From: Lacrimispora sinapis
GTDB taxonomy: Bacteria; Bacillota; Clostridia; Lachnospirales; Lachnospiraceae
Assembly (NCBI RefSeq): GCF_043633585.1
Contig: NZ_CP141832.1
Coordinates: 2,418,001-2,482,000, forward strand
Direction of reading: 5' to 3'
Length of the DNA: 64,000 nucleotides
Part shown: in pieces, positions 1 to 7,723 of the stretch
Layout: every line of letters begins with the position of its first letter
How positions within the stretch are numbered: the first letter of the stretch is position 1
Notes under the pieces: model-generated
The model's input: only the letters and a program-made list of their open reading frames with translations
Databases searched by the model: none
What the model was told of the DNA's origin: nothing
Translations under genes and position numbers: made by a program

Positions 1-33
1 AGACAAGATGTGAATCTCATGGATGGCTGTTAA

Positions 34-126
34 ATTTCCTTCACTTTTGATGATTACGGCAGGTTTATTGCGTGGGATGGAATGCATCAGAAAATGGCAG
101 AAGCAAGGGTTTTTATCACCTCATAA
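34..126 (+). pseudogene. possible 3' remnant of a coding region at the left edge
   Basis: Frame 1 carries a protein-like tail after an in-frame TAA at 31-33. It contains DDYGRFIAWDGMH and ends ITS-stop at 124-126, in a style reminiscent of the C-terminal WDG-x-H block of SGNH/GDSL esterases. The stop overlaps the 3' end of the convergent metallophosphoesterase gene. There is no start codon with a ribosome binding site, and the upstream frame is interrupted, so this would be a decayed or frameshifted gene end. It may also be chance; confidence is low. Confidence 0.22.
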
Positions 127-919
127 ATACGGTCTTTATTATTTTATTTGTAGTAAAGGTGAATACTTCTTCCGTTATCTCCCCCTCATTAATCCGGTAC
201 AAATTATACCCGTACTTTTCTTCAAACCTTACCGCCCCATTCTCCTCTGACTCTCCGCAAAAGGAAAGACTGCCCGCCGTAAAATAACGGCTTCCTCCGG
301 CCGTTCCAACATAGGGATGATGCGTATGCCCATTTAAGATACAAAGAAGCTTCTGTTCTTTAATGACTTTTAAAAGCTTCTCTGCTTGGGGAACCGGAGA
401 TGTGGTGCTCTGATTCTTCAGCAAATGATGATGCGTCAAAAGAATCACCGGTCTGTTCTTTATTTCTTCCAGGGCTTTTTTCAGCCATGCAAGCTGTTTT
501 TCCCCAACCGTTCCATCAGGCTCTCCCTGAAGGGAGCTGTCAAAGGAAATCACACTCACATCTTTCAAATGAAAGACCTGGTTGTAAAAACCGCCGTCCT
601 CTTTTTCCTTCAGCCAGCCTTTTCTGAAATTCGCTTTATTATCATGATTTCCCAGGGTCACAATCATTTTAGTTTCCCCCATGAGACGTTTTAAATGATC
701 TTTCAAGTAAGCATAATCTTCCGGGTCCCCATCTTCGGTAAGGTCCCCGCTGATGAGAAGCAGATCAATTTTATCCTTTTTCTGTACCTTTTTTATGCAG
801 GAATTAAGGGGGATTAAGGGACTCTGCATACAAAAAAGCATGCCTTTATATCCATCGTCACAGGGTTCGTACCTCCTTCTGAAATGGATATCTGATATGT
901 GCAATATATTCATGGTCAT
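116..919 (-). CDS. calcineurin-like metallophosphoesterase (class III cyclic-nucleotide phosphodiesterase type)
   Basis: A 267-aa two-metal phosphohydrolase. The metal-binding blocks appear in family order: SDIHF near residue 9, SGDLTEDGD, LGNHDN, a THHH run and NGHTHH. No signal peptide or membrane segment is visible, so it should be cytoplasmic. Its ATG overlaps the stop of the upstream permease gene in an ATGA, which implies translational coupling; a second ATG two codons downstream is the alternative start. As the last gene of a PhnD-PhnC-PhnE-PhnE transporter operon it probably hydrolyses a phosphate ester or diester that the transporter brings in. The substrate is inference; no C-P lyase genes are present here. 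Confidence 0.85.
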   Translation of the reverse strand: MTMNILHISDIHFRRRYEPCDDGYKGMLFCMQSPLIPLNSCIKKVQKKDKIDLLLISGDLTEDGDPEDYAYLKDHLKRLMGETKMIVTLGNHDNKANFRKGWLKEKEDGGFYNQVFHLKDVSVISFDSSLQGEPDGTVGEKQLAWLKKALEEIKNRPVILLTHHHLLKNQSTTSPVPQAEKLLKVIKEQKLLCILNGHTHHPYVGTAGGSRYFTAGSLSFCGESEENGAVRFEEKYGYNLYRINEGEITEEVFTFTTNKIIKTVFMR

Positions 920-1698
920 CTCAGTTTCTTTCTTATCATTCCCGTTATCATATCCAGGATAAATACGGTTATCATTACCCCGATCAATAAAATGCTTACC
1001 TTGTCCCAGCTTCGGGCCTGAATGGCAAATATCAGCGGAGCACCGATGCCTCCTGCTCCAACCAGTCCCAGGGTAGAAGCACTTCTTACTGCGATTTCAA
1101 AATGATTCAAGGACAGGGAGCTGTAAATCGGCATCAGCTGGGGCACCCTTGCAAAAAAGAATATCTGGGAAGGACTTGCTCCCACTGCCCTCATAGCCTC
1201 CACCGGGCCTTCATCCATGGCCTCCATCTGCTCCGTAAACAGCTTGCCAAGCATTCCGATCTGGTGAACACCGATTGCCATTGCTCCTGCAAAGGGGCCG
1301 GGACCGACCACTTTTACGAAGATGATGGCATAAACCAGCTCCGGAAATGCCCGCAGCACATTGCAGACAAATTTCCCGGTCTTTGCTATCCAGGGATGGG
1401 AGCTCCATAGATTCCGGGAACTTAATAAGGTCAGCGGGAGGGCAAGTACCGTAGCCATGACGGTTCCCAAACATGCAATCCCAAGCGTCAGCAAAAGTAG
1501 GCTGATTACATCCTCCCCGCTTCCGTCATAGAAAAATGACCAGTCTGGTTTTGACAGCCCTTGAAACACCTCTCTTCCCAAGGGCAGGGAAAAGGTGGAA
1601 AGTCCCGAATAATCAATTCCTGCCGCCGAGTAAATAATAACGGCTGCTGCGAGAACCCAGACTGCGTATTTTTTTTGATTCTTTCGTATGTATATCAT
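916..1698 (-). CDS. phnE: phosphonate/phosphite-type ABC transporter permease (second copy)
   Basis: A 260-aa integral membrane protein with about six hydrophobic segments. It carries the cytoplasmic coupling loop of BPD-type permeases (EAMRAVGASPSQI, roughly residue 165 onward) and a VGAGGIGAPLIFA block typical of PhnE. It overlaps the upstream permease gene by 4 bp and the downstream phosphoesterase by 4 bp. With its paralogue at 1695-2474 it should form the heterodimeric channel served by PhnC. Whether the ligand is a phosphonate, phosphite or phosphate ester cannot be read from the permease. Confidence 0.88.
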   Translation of the reverse strand: MIYIRKNQKKYAVWVLAAAVIIYSAAGIDYSGLSTFSLPLGREVFQGLSKPDWSFFYDGSGEDVISLLLLTLGIACLGTVMATVLALPLTLLSSRNLWSSHPWIAKTGKFVCNVLRAFPELVYAIIFVKVVGPGPFAGAMAIGVHQIGMLGKLFTEQMEAMDEGPVEAMRAVGASPSQIFFFARVPQLMPIYSSLSLNHFEIAVRSASTLGLVGAGGIGAPLIFAIQARSWDKVSILLIGVMITVFILDMITGMIRKKLR

Positions 1699-2474
1699 AC
1701 CAGCCTCCTGCGTATTGACTCACTGATCCCATCTGCAACAGCTACCACAAACAGTATGGAAAGAATTACTATGGATACTCTCTCATACTGAAATAATGCG
1801 AGAGAGGAATTTAAAATAACACCGATGCCTCCGGCTCCTACGTAACCCAACACTGCAGACCCCCGCACATTGACCTCCAGGGCATAAAAGGTGTAGCTGA
1901 CAATCTGACTGAAGATCTGAGGTGCAATGGACCAGACCGCAATCTGAACTTTATTGGCTCCCACCGATTCCGCCGCTTCAATGGGTCCGTAATCAATGGT
2001 CTCAATGGATTCATAAATAAGCTGTGACACCATGCCAAAGGTGAAAATTGCAATGGTAAGTACACCGGTGGCCTCTCCGATTCCCACAATGGCTACGAAC
2101 AAAGCCGCTAGCAAAAGGTTGGGGATGGTCCGTACCAGATTAAGGAAAAACCGGATGACAGCTGTCACTGCATGATTTCTGGTAACGACCCATGTTGCTG
2201 TAAATGCGAAGGGGACTGCAAAGAATACCCCTATGGCAGTACCCAAAACAGACATTTTAAGGGTCTTAATCATGGGAGGAATTATTTTGGGAAGGTAACT
2301 GACCTCCGGATGGAGAAACCGGGATAAAAAAGCTGTCATCTGGTTGGAGTTTGCAAACACTTTGATAAAATCAGCTTCCGTCACCCGGATACTGCTCCCA
2401 ACGCACAGAATTAGAAGGAACAGGAGAATGAGATGTTTATACCAGTTAAAGTGTATCGTATCTTTTATCCCCAT
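1695..2474 (-). CDS. phnE: phosphonate/phosphite-type ABC transporter permease (first copy)
   Basis: A 259-aa permease paralogous to the next gene, with about six membrane segments, the coupling loop EAAESVGANKVQI and the VGAGGIGVILNS block. The open frame extends upstream to 2615, but the start at 2474 (MGIKDTIHF) is preferred. It is preceded by an AAGGAAGG ribosome binding site, and the upstream extension only shadows the phnC coding sequence. The gene still overlaps the 3' end of phnC by 29 bp, so translation is probably coupled. Confidence 0.88.
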   Translation of the reverse strand: MGIKDTIHFNWYKHLILLFLLILCVGSSIRVTEADFIKVFANSNQMTAFLSRFLHPEVSYLPKIIPPMIKTLKMSVLGTAIGVFFAVPFAFTATWVVTRNHAVTAVIRFFLNLVRTIPNLLLAALFVAIVGIGEATGVLTIAIFTFGMVSQLIYESIETIDYGPIEAAESVGANKVQIAVWSIAPQIFSQIVSYTFYALEVNVRGSAVLGYVGAGGIGVILNSSLALFQYERVSIVILSILFVVAVADGISESIRRRLV

Positions 2475-3237
2475 GGCGGCTTCCTTCCTTTTCTTTCCCA
2501 ACGTTCTTTTCATAAATTTTTTCCAGTTCTTCTTTTGACAGTTTCTCCGGAGTTCCATCAAAGACGATTCTCCCCTCTTTAAAGGCAAGGATTCTGGTAG
2601 AAAACTCTTTGGCAAGCTCTACGGAATGGAGGTTTATGATTATTGTTTTCTTTCTGTTCTCATTGATATCCTTTAAATCCTTCATTATTTTTAAAGTTGT
2701 AACCGGGTCTAAGGAGGCGACAGGTTCATCTGCAAGAATGATTTCTGCCTGCTGAACCAAAGTCCTGGCGATGGAAACTCTCTGCTGCTGGCCGCCGCTT
2801 AATTCATCACTTCTGGAATGGAGTTTTTCCAATAATCCAACCTGTTTTAAAGCTTCTTTTGTTCTTTCATAATCTTCCCTGGAAAACAGGCCCAGTATGC
2901 TTTTTAACGTTGAATAATATCCCAGACGCCCGGATAGTACGTTCTTTTGAACAGTGCTTCTCTTCACCAGATTGAAACTTTGGGATATCATTCCGATCTG
3001 GCAGCGAATGTTTCGCAGCTGTTTTTTTCCGGCCCTGGTGACGGATACCTCATTGATTCTGATATCCCCTTTTGTAATGTCAGTCAGGCGGTTGATGGAT
3101 CTTAAAAATGTGCTCTTTCCTGCACCGCTCAAGCCGATAACAGATACAAATTCCCCATCCTCAATCCTTAGATTAATATCCCGTAATCCAACCACTCCAT
3201 TCTTATAAATTTTTGAAACATTTTCAAAAATGATCAT
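2446..3237 (-). CDS. phnC: phosphonate/phosphite-type ABC transporter ATPase
   Basis: A 263-aa ABC ATPase with Walker A GLSGAGKS at residues 35-42, Q-loop near SQSF, signature LSGGQQQR at 146-153, Walker B IILADE at 166-171 and the H-loop in INLHSVE. Full-length similarity and context identify PhnC. It would energise the two PhnE permeases encoded immediately downstream. It follows phnD after a 66-bp gap that contains a hairpin likely to lower its expression relative to the binding protein. Confidence 0.92.
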   Translation of the reverse strand: MIIFENVSKIYKNGVVGLRDINLRIEDGEFVSVIGLSGAGKSTFLRSINRLTDITKGDIRINEVSVTRAGKKQLRNIRCQIGMISQSFNLVKRSTVQKNVLSGRLGYYSTLKSILGLFSREDYERTKEALKQVGLLEKLHSRSDELSGGQQQRVSIARTLVQQAEIILADEPVASLDPVTTLKIMKDLKDINENRKKTIIINLHSVELAKEFSTRILAFKEGRIVFDGTPEKLSKEELEKIYEKNVGKEKEGSRHGDKRYDTL

Positions 3238-3272
3238 TTCGCAATCTCCGTTAATCTCATAATTTCAAAACA

Positions 3273-3295
3273 GAGTGTCAGCGCTGCCGACACTC
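3273..3295 (-). terminator. intercistronic hairpin between phnD and phnC
   Basis: Read on the minus strand, GAGTGTC and GACACTC pair around a 9-nt loop and are followed by TGTTTTG. The poor U-tract fits partial termination or 3'-end protection of the phnD message. This is a common arrangement where the binding protein is made in excess over the ATPase and permeases. Confidence 0.5.
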
Positions 3296-3303
3296 TCCGG
3301 TGT

Positions 3304-4221
3304 TTATTCTGCTGCTTTTTTTGAGTATTCCTTAATGGTATCGTAAGCGGATTCATCTGCTTCTCCGTATCCTTTATGGCTCCATAAAGCCATTGCAGTA
3401 CGCCCTTCTTCCTCCTTAGGCATATTTAGAAACACCTGTTTTACCTGCTGTTTTAAATCCTCATCCATATCGGTGTGGACTGCAATTGCATCGTTTGGAA
3501 TATCACCCCTGGTCAGATAAAGAACCCTTAAATCTTTAAAAAGATCATACTCTTTAAACTTACCGGCAAATACATTTCTTGCCCCTTCAAATACAAAGCA
3601 TGCATCCTGCTGCCCGTTTAATACGGCGGTCATTTCGCTTGGGATATCATTGACTGTGGTCAAGAAACAGTCTGTTGCAGGATCAATTCCCGCCTCCTTC
3701 ATTTCAGCTACCGGGTAAATATATCCGCTTGCTGAATTGGGGCTTAAGGCTGCAATCTTTTTCCCTTTTAAATCCGTTAAGGTCTTAATATCACTGTCTG
3801 CTTTCACAAGAATCTCTCCCTTAAAAGTTCCGGAAAGCTGTCCTTCTATGGGAAGCCCTGTCTCCTCATCATAATCCGTCAGTTCGGAACTTAAGATGGC
3901 CTTTGCGGCACCAATATCCCTTGCCTGTACATAAGCGGCGGGCGGCATGATCCCGATATCCACCTGGCCGGAGGCCATGGCTTCTACAATGGTAGAATAG
4001 TCTGTAGCCAGTGTTACATTGACTTCACGGCCCAGCTTCTTGGATAAATACTCTGCAAACGGCTTTGCCTTTGCTTCCATGGAACCATCATTGTTGGTTG
4101 GTACGAACTGAACCTTTAACGGTTCTGCCGTGTTTGTGGTTTCCTTTGCCCCGCATCCGGCAAGTGCTGCTGCTGTAAGTACTGTTACGACAAAACCCGT
4201 GAATGATTTTTTAAGACGCAT
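3304..4221 (-). CDS. phnD: phosphonate/phosphite-type substrate-binding lipoprotein
   Basis: A 305-aa lipoprotein. The open frame begins at 4311, but the ATG at 4221 (MRLKKSF) follows an excellent GAAAGGAG site and starts a normal lipoprotein signal peptide ending in the lipobox LAGC. The mature region has PhnD-family blocks: VQFVPTNNDGS, ATDYSTIVEAMASGQVDIG, and a duplicated-lobe layout. It should be anchored outside the membrane and deliver ligand to PhnE. It is the first gene of a five-gene minus-strand operon that ends with the metallophosphoesterase. Confidence 0.92.
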   Translation of the reverse strand: MRLKKSFTGFVVTVLTAAALAGCGAKETTNTAEPLKVQFVPTNNDGSMEAKAKPFAEYLSKKLGREVNVTLATDYSTIVEAMASGQVDIGIMPPAAYVQARDIGAAKAILSSELTDYDEETGLPIEGQLSGTFKGEILVKADSDIKTLTDLKGKKIAALSPNSASGYIYPVAEMKEAGIDPATDCFLTTVNDIPSEMTAVLNGQQDACFVFEGARNVFAGKFKEYDLFKDLRVLYLTRGDIPNDAIAVHTDMDEDLKQQVKQVFLNMPKEEEGRTAMALWSHKGYGEADESAYDTIKEYSKKAAE

Positions 4222-4350
4222 TTTTTCTCCTTTCGTGACATAGAACTTGTCTGCAACCACATCATAACAAGTTCCAACGATAGAAAAAAGGACCTGTGTC
4301 ACATTTAACAAATACTTTACAATAACTTACCGCAAATCATATATTAGGCA

Positions 4351-4379
4351 TTGTTCCTGCACATAATCTATTATATAAT
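4351..4379 (+). promoter_or_regulatory. sigma-A-like promoter inside the truncated Crp/Fnr gene start
   Basis: TTGTTC (4351-4356) and TATAAT (4374-4379) are separated by 17 bp. Transcription would begin near 4386, inside the frame of the truncated regulator. It could be a promoter joined to the gene fragment by the deletion that removed its 5' end, or it could be chance. Confidence 0.4.
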
Positions 4380-4881
4380 GGTTGGTACGGTTTATTCTTA
4401 TACCTCAGACTCCAAAAATGTCTGTATTGATTACTTTCAGGAGTCTACGCTGATCGGGGAAGCTGCCTCCCTTTGGGAAATGGTGCCAAACACAAGTGTC
4501 AAGGCTATGACCTCCTGTGTCTGCATCCGCATCAACCTGGAAAAATACCGCCAGACGCTTCAAAATGATGTCCGGTTTCTAAAAAATGTGTGCCAGATTC
4601 TAAGTTACCGTCTGAATTCGGAAACCCATCTGGCCAATTCCCTGACTGAGCCTATCAATGTGCGGCTGGCAAAATTTATTCTTCATCAATCCAAAGAAAA
4701 CATTTTCACCTTTCAGCTGACCACCTGCGCGGATATTTTAAATGTCAGTTACCGTCATCTGCTGCGGACGCTTATGGGATTTTGTGAGTTGAGAATCCTA
4801 AAGAAAGTAAAGAACTGTTACTATATTCTGGACCGGAAGGCCCTGGAGAATTTATCGGACACCGGAATCCAGGAAACATAA
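4351..4881 (+). pseudogene. N-terminally truncated Crp/Fnr (YeiL-like) regulator
   Basis: The frame starts at a TTG (4351) or ATG (4378) and enters directly in the middle of a cyclic-nucleotide-binding-type domain (VGTVYSYTSDSKN, then STLIGEAASLWE). It continues into the dimerisation helix and a C-terminal winged helix (QLTTCADILNVSYRHLLRTL). Members of the family have about 50-55 residues before this point, but an in-frame TAG lies at 4345-4347 and no ribosome binding site precedes the starts. I read it as a 5'-deleted regulator remnant. A small functional protein is possible but less likely. Confidence 0.6.
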
Positions 4882-4900
4882 TCTGTGATCCAATAAAATA

Positions 4901-4985
4901 GGGGCTGTAAAATAAGTCCTTAAAAAAATGGCTGAAGTCTCACGACCTCAGCCATTTTTCTTGTAGGGAAGTTTTTTACAGCCCC
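4901..4985. repeat. 85-bp nested imperfect palindrome
   Basis: The outer arms GGGGCTGTAAAA (4901-4912) and TTTTACAGCCCC (4974-4985) are exact complements. Inside lies a 16-bp stem with one mismatch (4924-4939 with 4944-4959, core ATGGCTGA/TCAGCCAT) closed by a 4-nt loop and followed by a T-run. The inner hairpin would work as a terminator for either strand, between the truncated regulator and the convergent DUF2318 gene. The symmetric long outer arms also resemble a miniature inverted-repeat element. Confidence 0.7.
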
Positions 4986-5049
4986 TTCCCCTCATAATCG
5001 AAAGTTTTCCCCAGAGTCCCTCCAACACAGGCTTTGCCGTTGATTGTAT

Positions 5050-5568
5050 TTAATAATCTGTTTTCCAATTGGCAAATATCTGTCTGGACTCTTTAAGAAA
5101 ATCTGACTTTATGGTGATGGACTGGTCTGTCACTGCCTTATCTTTGTCAAAAATAGGCCATGGATTACATCCTCCTGCTTCCACTTCCACCAAATCCATG
5201 GAGAAACGGTTGCCGCAGTTTTGGCAAACCAGCAAATCCCCTTCCTGCTTATAATATCCTCTTCCGGACCCGTAACAGACCTGACAGGTATTAAACGCCG
5301 TACGGATGGTTCCATCGGGAGCCTTTACCGCAAGGACTTCCATCTGTGTCCCGTCCACGCTCACCGGATAAAACTTCGCTTTGTCACTGATTTCGCTGAC
5401 CGGGATCACCAGATCTCCATCTGCATTCTGGGCCTGACTGACTTCTCCCCCGGATTTAGACCCTTCTTTTTCCTTCGGACTACAGGCCGTAAGCGCCGCG
5501 GCTGCAACGATCAGGATAACTCCTGTCCGAAGCAAAGTACCGGCGGTTTTCCTTAAATTCTGTTTCAT
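5050..5568 (-). CDS. DUF2318-domain lipoprotein with two CxxC motifs
   Basis: A 172-aa exported lipoprotein: basic N-terminus, hydrophobic stretch, lipobox ending LTAC near residue 28. The mature domain has C-Q-V-C and C-Q-N-C pairs separated by about 15 residues, typical of DUF2318, a domain also found in predicted membrane Fe-S proteins linked to iron or copper transport. The start at 5568 follows AGGAGG; the longer frame to 5643 overlaps a small upstream gene. As third gene of an operon with an HMA/cupredoxin fusion protein it probably binds a metal or accepts electrons outside the membrane; function is inferred. Confidence 0.8.
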   Translation of the reverse strand: MKQNLRKTAGTLLRTGVILIVAAAALTACSPKEKEGSKSGGEVSQAQNADGDLVIPVSEISDKAKFYPVSVDGTQMEVLAVKAPDGTIRTAFNTCQVCYGSGRGYYKQEGDLLVCQNCGNRFSMDLVEVEAGGCNPWPIFDKDKAVTDQSITIKSDFLKESRQIFANWKTDY

Positions 5569-5593
5569 TATAAAAACCTCCTGAATATGAACG

Positions 5594-5692
5594 TTACTTC
5601 TCGCTTTTTGACTTATCCCGCATAAAAAACATACCTGCCCCAATGAACAGCGCCGGAAGAATGCAATGCCAGTGGCTTAATAAAATCTCCAT
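5594..5692 (-). CDS. 32-aa single-span membrane peptide
   Basis: ATG at 5692 follows GAAAGGAG with 8-nt spacing and opens a 32-codon frame: a short N-terminus containing HWHC, a hydrophobic stretch ending FIGAGMFFM, and a Lys/Ser-rich tail (RDKSKSEK). It lies exactly between the HMA fusion gene and the DUF2318 gene on the same strand, with about 25-40 bp on each side. The His/Cys cluster before the membrane span could bind metal. I recognise no family; it is predicted from the ribosome binding site, hydrophobicity and operon position. Confidence 0.6.
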   Translation of the reverse strand: MEILLSHWHCILPALFIGAGMFFMRDKSKSEK

Positions 5693-5733
5693 TGATTATA
5701 CTCCTTTCTTGCCGTTTTCCCCATATCTTATGG

Positions 5734-7575
5734 TTACTGACAGCAGGAACCGCCCGCTCCCTGGAACGTATCATCAGGCCATATCTGTGTTTTAAAGTTC
5801 TTTATTTCTTCCTTAATCGCATGGATATCCATGGTTTTCATGTCATCTACAATCTTTATATAACCGTAAAAAGCATTGTCTCCCGTGGAAAAATCAAAGC
5901 TTCCCGCCGGTGTAAAGTAAAGCAGGTTCTCTCCCTTTTCAAGAGAAAGCTGTGTTGCAAAATCGGGTACAAGCAAATTGGTTCCGTAATTGTTTTCCGT
6001 GGTGCTGTCAATGATCTTCCATTCCACATCCACTCCGGACTTCACAACGGCTGCCGCAGGCTTAAACCCATTGTCTGTAAGCTCCATGGTGATTTTCTGG
6101 ATGGGATTTCCATACTCATCCGTCGACTCCTCTGCAATGGCAATCTCATCAGTAGGTATGGTGTAACCGGCAGGCACCGGTTTGTCTGCCGGCTCCGAAG
6201 TCTGTCCGTCAACCGGCCCGTCTGTGATGGAAATGGTTCCCCGGATCATTCCCATCCAGCAGCTATAAGACACCTTTCCTGTTTTTTCCGGATTAAACTC
6301 AATGACATTTTCTCCCGTCTGAAAGGTGTGTTCAATGCCAAAATCCCGAATGATCATACGGTTGTTGCAGCCGTTGATGCTTCCCTTTGGCGCATCAATG
6401 ATCCATTTTACCGGAATACCGGCCTGTACTTTGATGTTTGGATATCTTCCCGATGAAAGGGTACTCTTTATCACCTGTACGCCATCCTCGATCTTAAAGT
6501 CCGCCGGATTTCCCTGCTCATCTGCGCTGCCTCCGCTTTTCCCATAAGCCAGGTCCGGTACAGCAACGCCGGAGAGACTAAGTCCCTGTGAAACCATGGA
6601 CATGCCAAGAACTACTACCAAAACTGCTCCGGCTGTCATGATCTTGCCGGCAAATTTCTTTCCAAGAACCGTGGATAAAGCCCCCAGACCGAACATGAGA
6701 GGTACGGTACCAAGGCTGAATAAAAACATGGAAAGCGCCCCCGAAAAGGAGTTTCCAGTGGACAACGCATAGATCTGCATGGCCTGCAGGGGGCCGCAGG
6801 GCATAAATCCGTTTAACAAACCGACGATAAAGGGGCTGCTGCTTTTTGACTTTTGTTTATGGACTCTTTTGGCGATAAAAGCCGGCATTCTTGGATTCAG
6901 CCTGCGGAGCCAGGGAAAGATTCCAAGCATGTTGATCCCCATAATCACCATAAAAAAGCCTGCGGCAAGTTTAAGTACTCCCTGAAGGGTGGTGGAAAAG
7001 GTAACGGCGGACCCCAGTGCTCCTACCAAAAAGCCGACAGCGGTATAGGACACTACCCTGCCCAGATTATAAAGAAACGTTGGCCTTAAAGAGGAAAAAC
7101 GTCCTCCGCCTGTGGTTTCTTCCGAGGTCTTTGGAATGCACTGGGACAAGTTGATCCCGCCGCACATTGCCACACAGTGCACCGAGGTAACCAGTCCAAT
7201 GACAAAAAGCATCCCATAGCTCATGGATTCATCAGCCAGCTGTCCCGGGGAGAGCAGATTCAAAAGTCCGGTCTGCTGGATCAGCATATACAATGCCACA
7301 ATGATAAGCAAAATCCCTGTCACCTTGCCGCCATTCATTCCCTGCTTCTCCTGATCCGTAAGGACCTTATAATCCAGATGCTCGATGATGCCCACAATGC
7401 TTTGATAAGAGATCATATCCGTATCATAGGTTACGCTGGCTGTTCCTTCGTTATAGCTTACTTCTGCGTTTACAATGCCAGCCGTATTCCGCAGTTTTTT
7501 TTCAATTTTATTCTGGCAGCTGATACAGGTCATGCCGCCGATACGCAATCCCTTGGTTTTCACCGTAGATCCCAT
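5734..7575 (-). CDS. HMA / DsbD-like membrane / cupredoxin-like fusion protein
   Basis: A 613-aa fusion. Residues 1-75 are a heavy-metal-associated domain with GMTCISC (C17, C20). A hydrophobic segment near 85-105 leads to a six-helix membrane domain of the DsbD/sulfite-exporter-like class (HCVAMCGGI, NGFMPCGPLQ, each with cysteine). The C-terminal third has two tandem cupredoxin-like domains (around GCNNRMIIRDFG...CWMGM and LTDNGFKPAAAVVK), and the protein ends GGSCCQ. The start at 7575 is preferred over 7665. It probably moves or delivers copper, or reducing equivalents, across the membrane together with the two downstream products. Confidence 0.85.
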   Translation of the reverse strand: MGSTVKTKGLRIGGMTCISCQNKIEKKLRNTAGIVNAEVSYNEGTASVTYDTDMISYQSIVGIIEHLDYKVLTDQEKQGMNGGKVTGILLIIVALYMLIQQTGLLNLLSPGQLADESMSYGMLFVIGLVTSVHCVAMCGGINLSQCIPKTSEETTGGGRFSSLRPTFLYNLGRVVSYTAVGFLVGALGSAVTFSTTLQGVLKLAAGFFMVIMGINMLGIFPWLRRLNPRMPAFIAKRVHKQKSKSSSPFIVGLLNGFMPCGPLQAMQIYALSTGNSFSGALSMFLFSLGTVPLMFGLGALSTVLGKKFAGKIMTAGAVLVVVLGMSMVSQGLSLSGVAVPDLAYGKSGGSADEQGNPADFKIEDGVQVIKSTLSSGRYPNIKVQAGIPVKWIIDAPKGSINGCNNRMIIRDFGIEHTFQTGENVIEFNPEKTGKVSYSCWMGMIRGTISITDGPVDGQTSEPADKPVPAGYTIPTDEIAIAEESTDEYGNPIQKITMELTDNGFKPAAAVVKSGVDVEWKIIDSTTENNYGTNLLVPDFATQLSLEKGENLLYFTPAGSFDFSTGDNAFYGYIKIVDDMKTMDIHAIKEEIKNFKTQIWPDDTFQGAGGSCCQ

Positions 7576-7664
7576 TACGCATCCTCCTTTTTCATTTCTG
7601 TAAAAAAGAATAACAGGACCATTTGTAGAAGTTGTGTAGATGAGAATATTTTTCTGGTAAAACA

Positions 7665-7692
7665 CAAAAAAAGACTGCCTTAAAAGACAGCC
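7665..7692 (-). terminator. rho-independent terminator of the HxlR/AroQ-AroK operon
   Basis: On the minus strand GGCTGTCTT pairs with AAGGCAGTC (two G-U wobbles) and is followed by seven T residues, 32 bp after the stop codon of the chorismate mutase-shikimate kinase gene. Confidence 0.75.
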
Positions 7693-7723
7693 TTCTTCCC
7701 ATTCCGATTTGAATCATATGTAC

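Noticed and set aside
2475..2615. N-terminal extension of the first PhnE
   Set aside because: It reads through phnC in another frame and is strongly charged, unlike a permease N-terminus.
4901..4985. tRNA or small structured RNA gene
   Set aside because: The pairing is a simple nested hairpin, without a cloverleaf or T-loop sequence.
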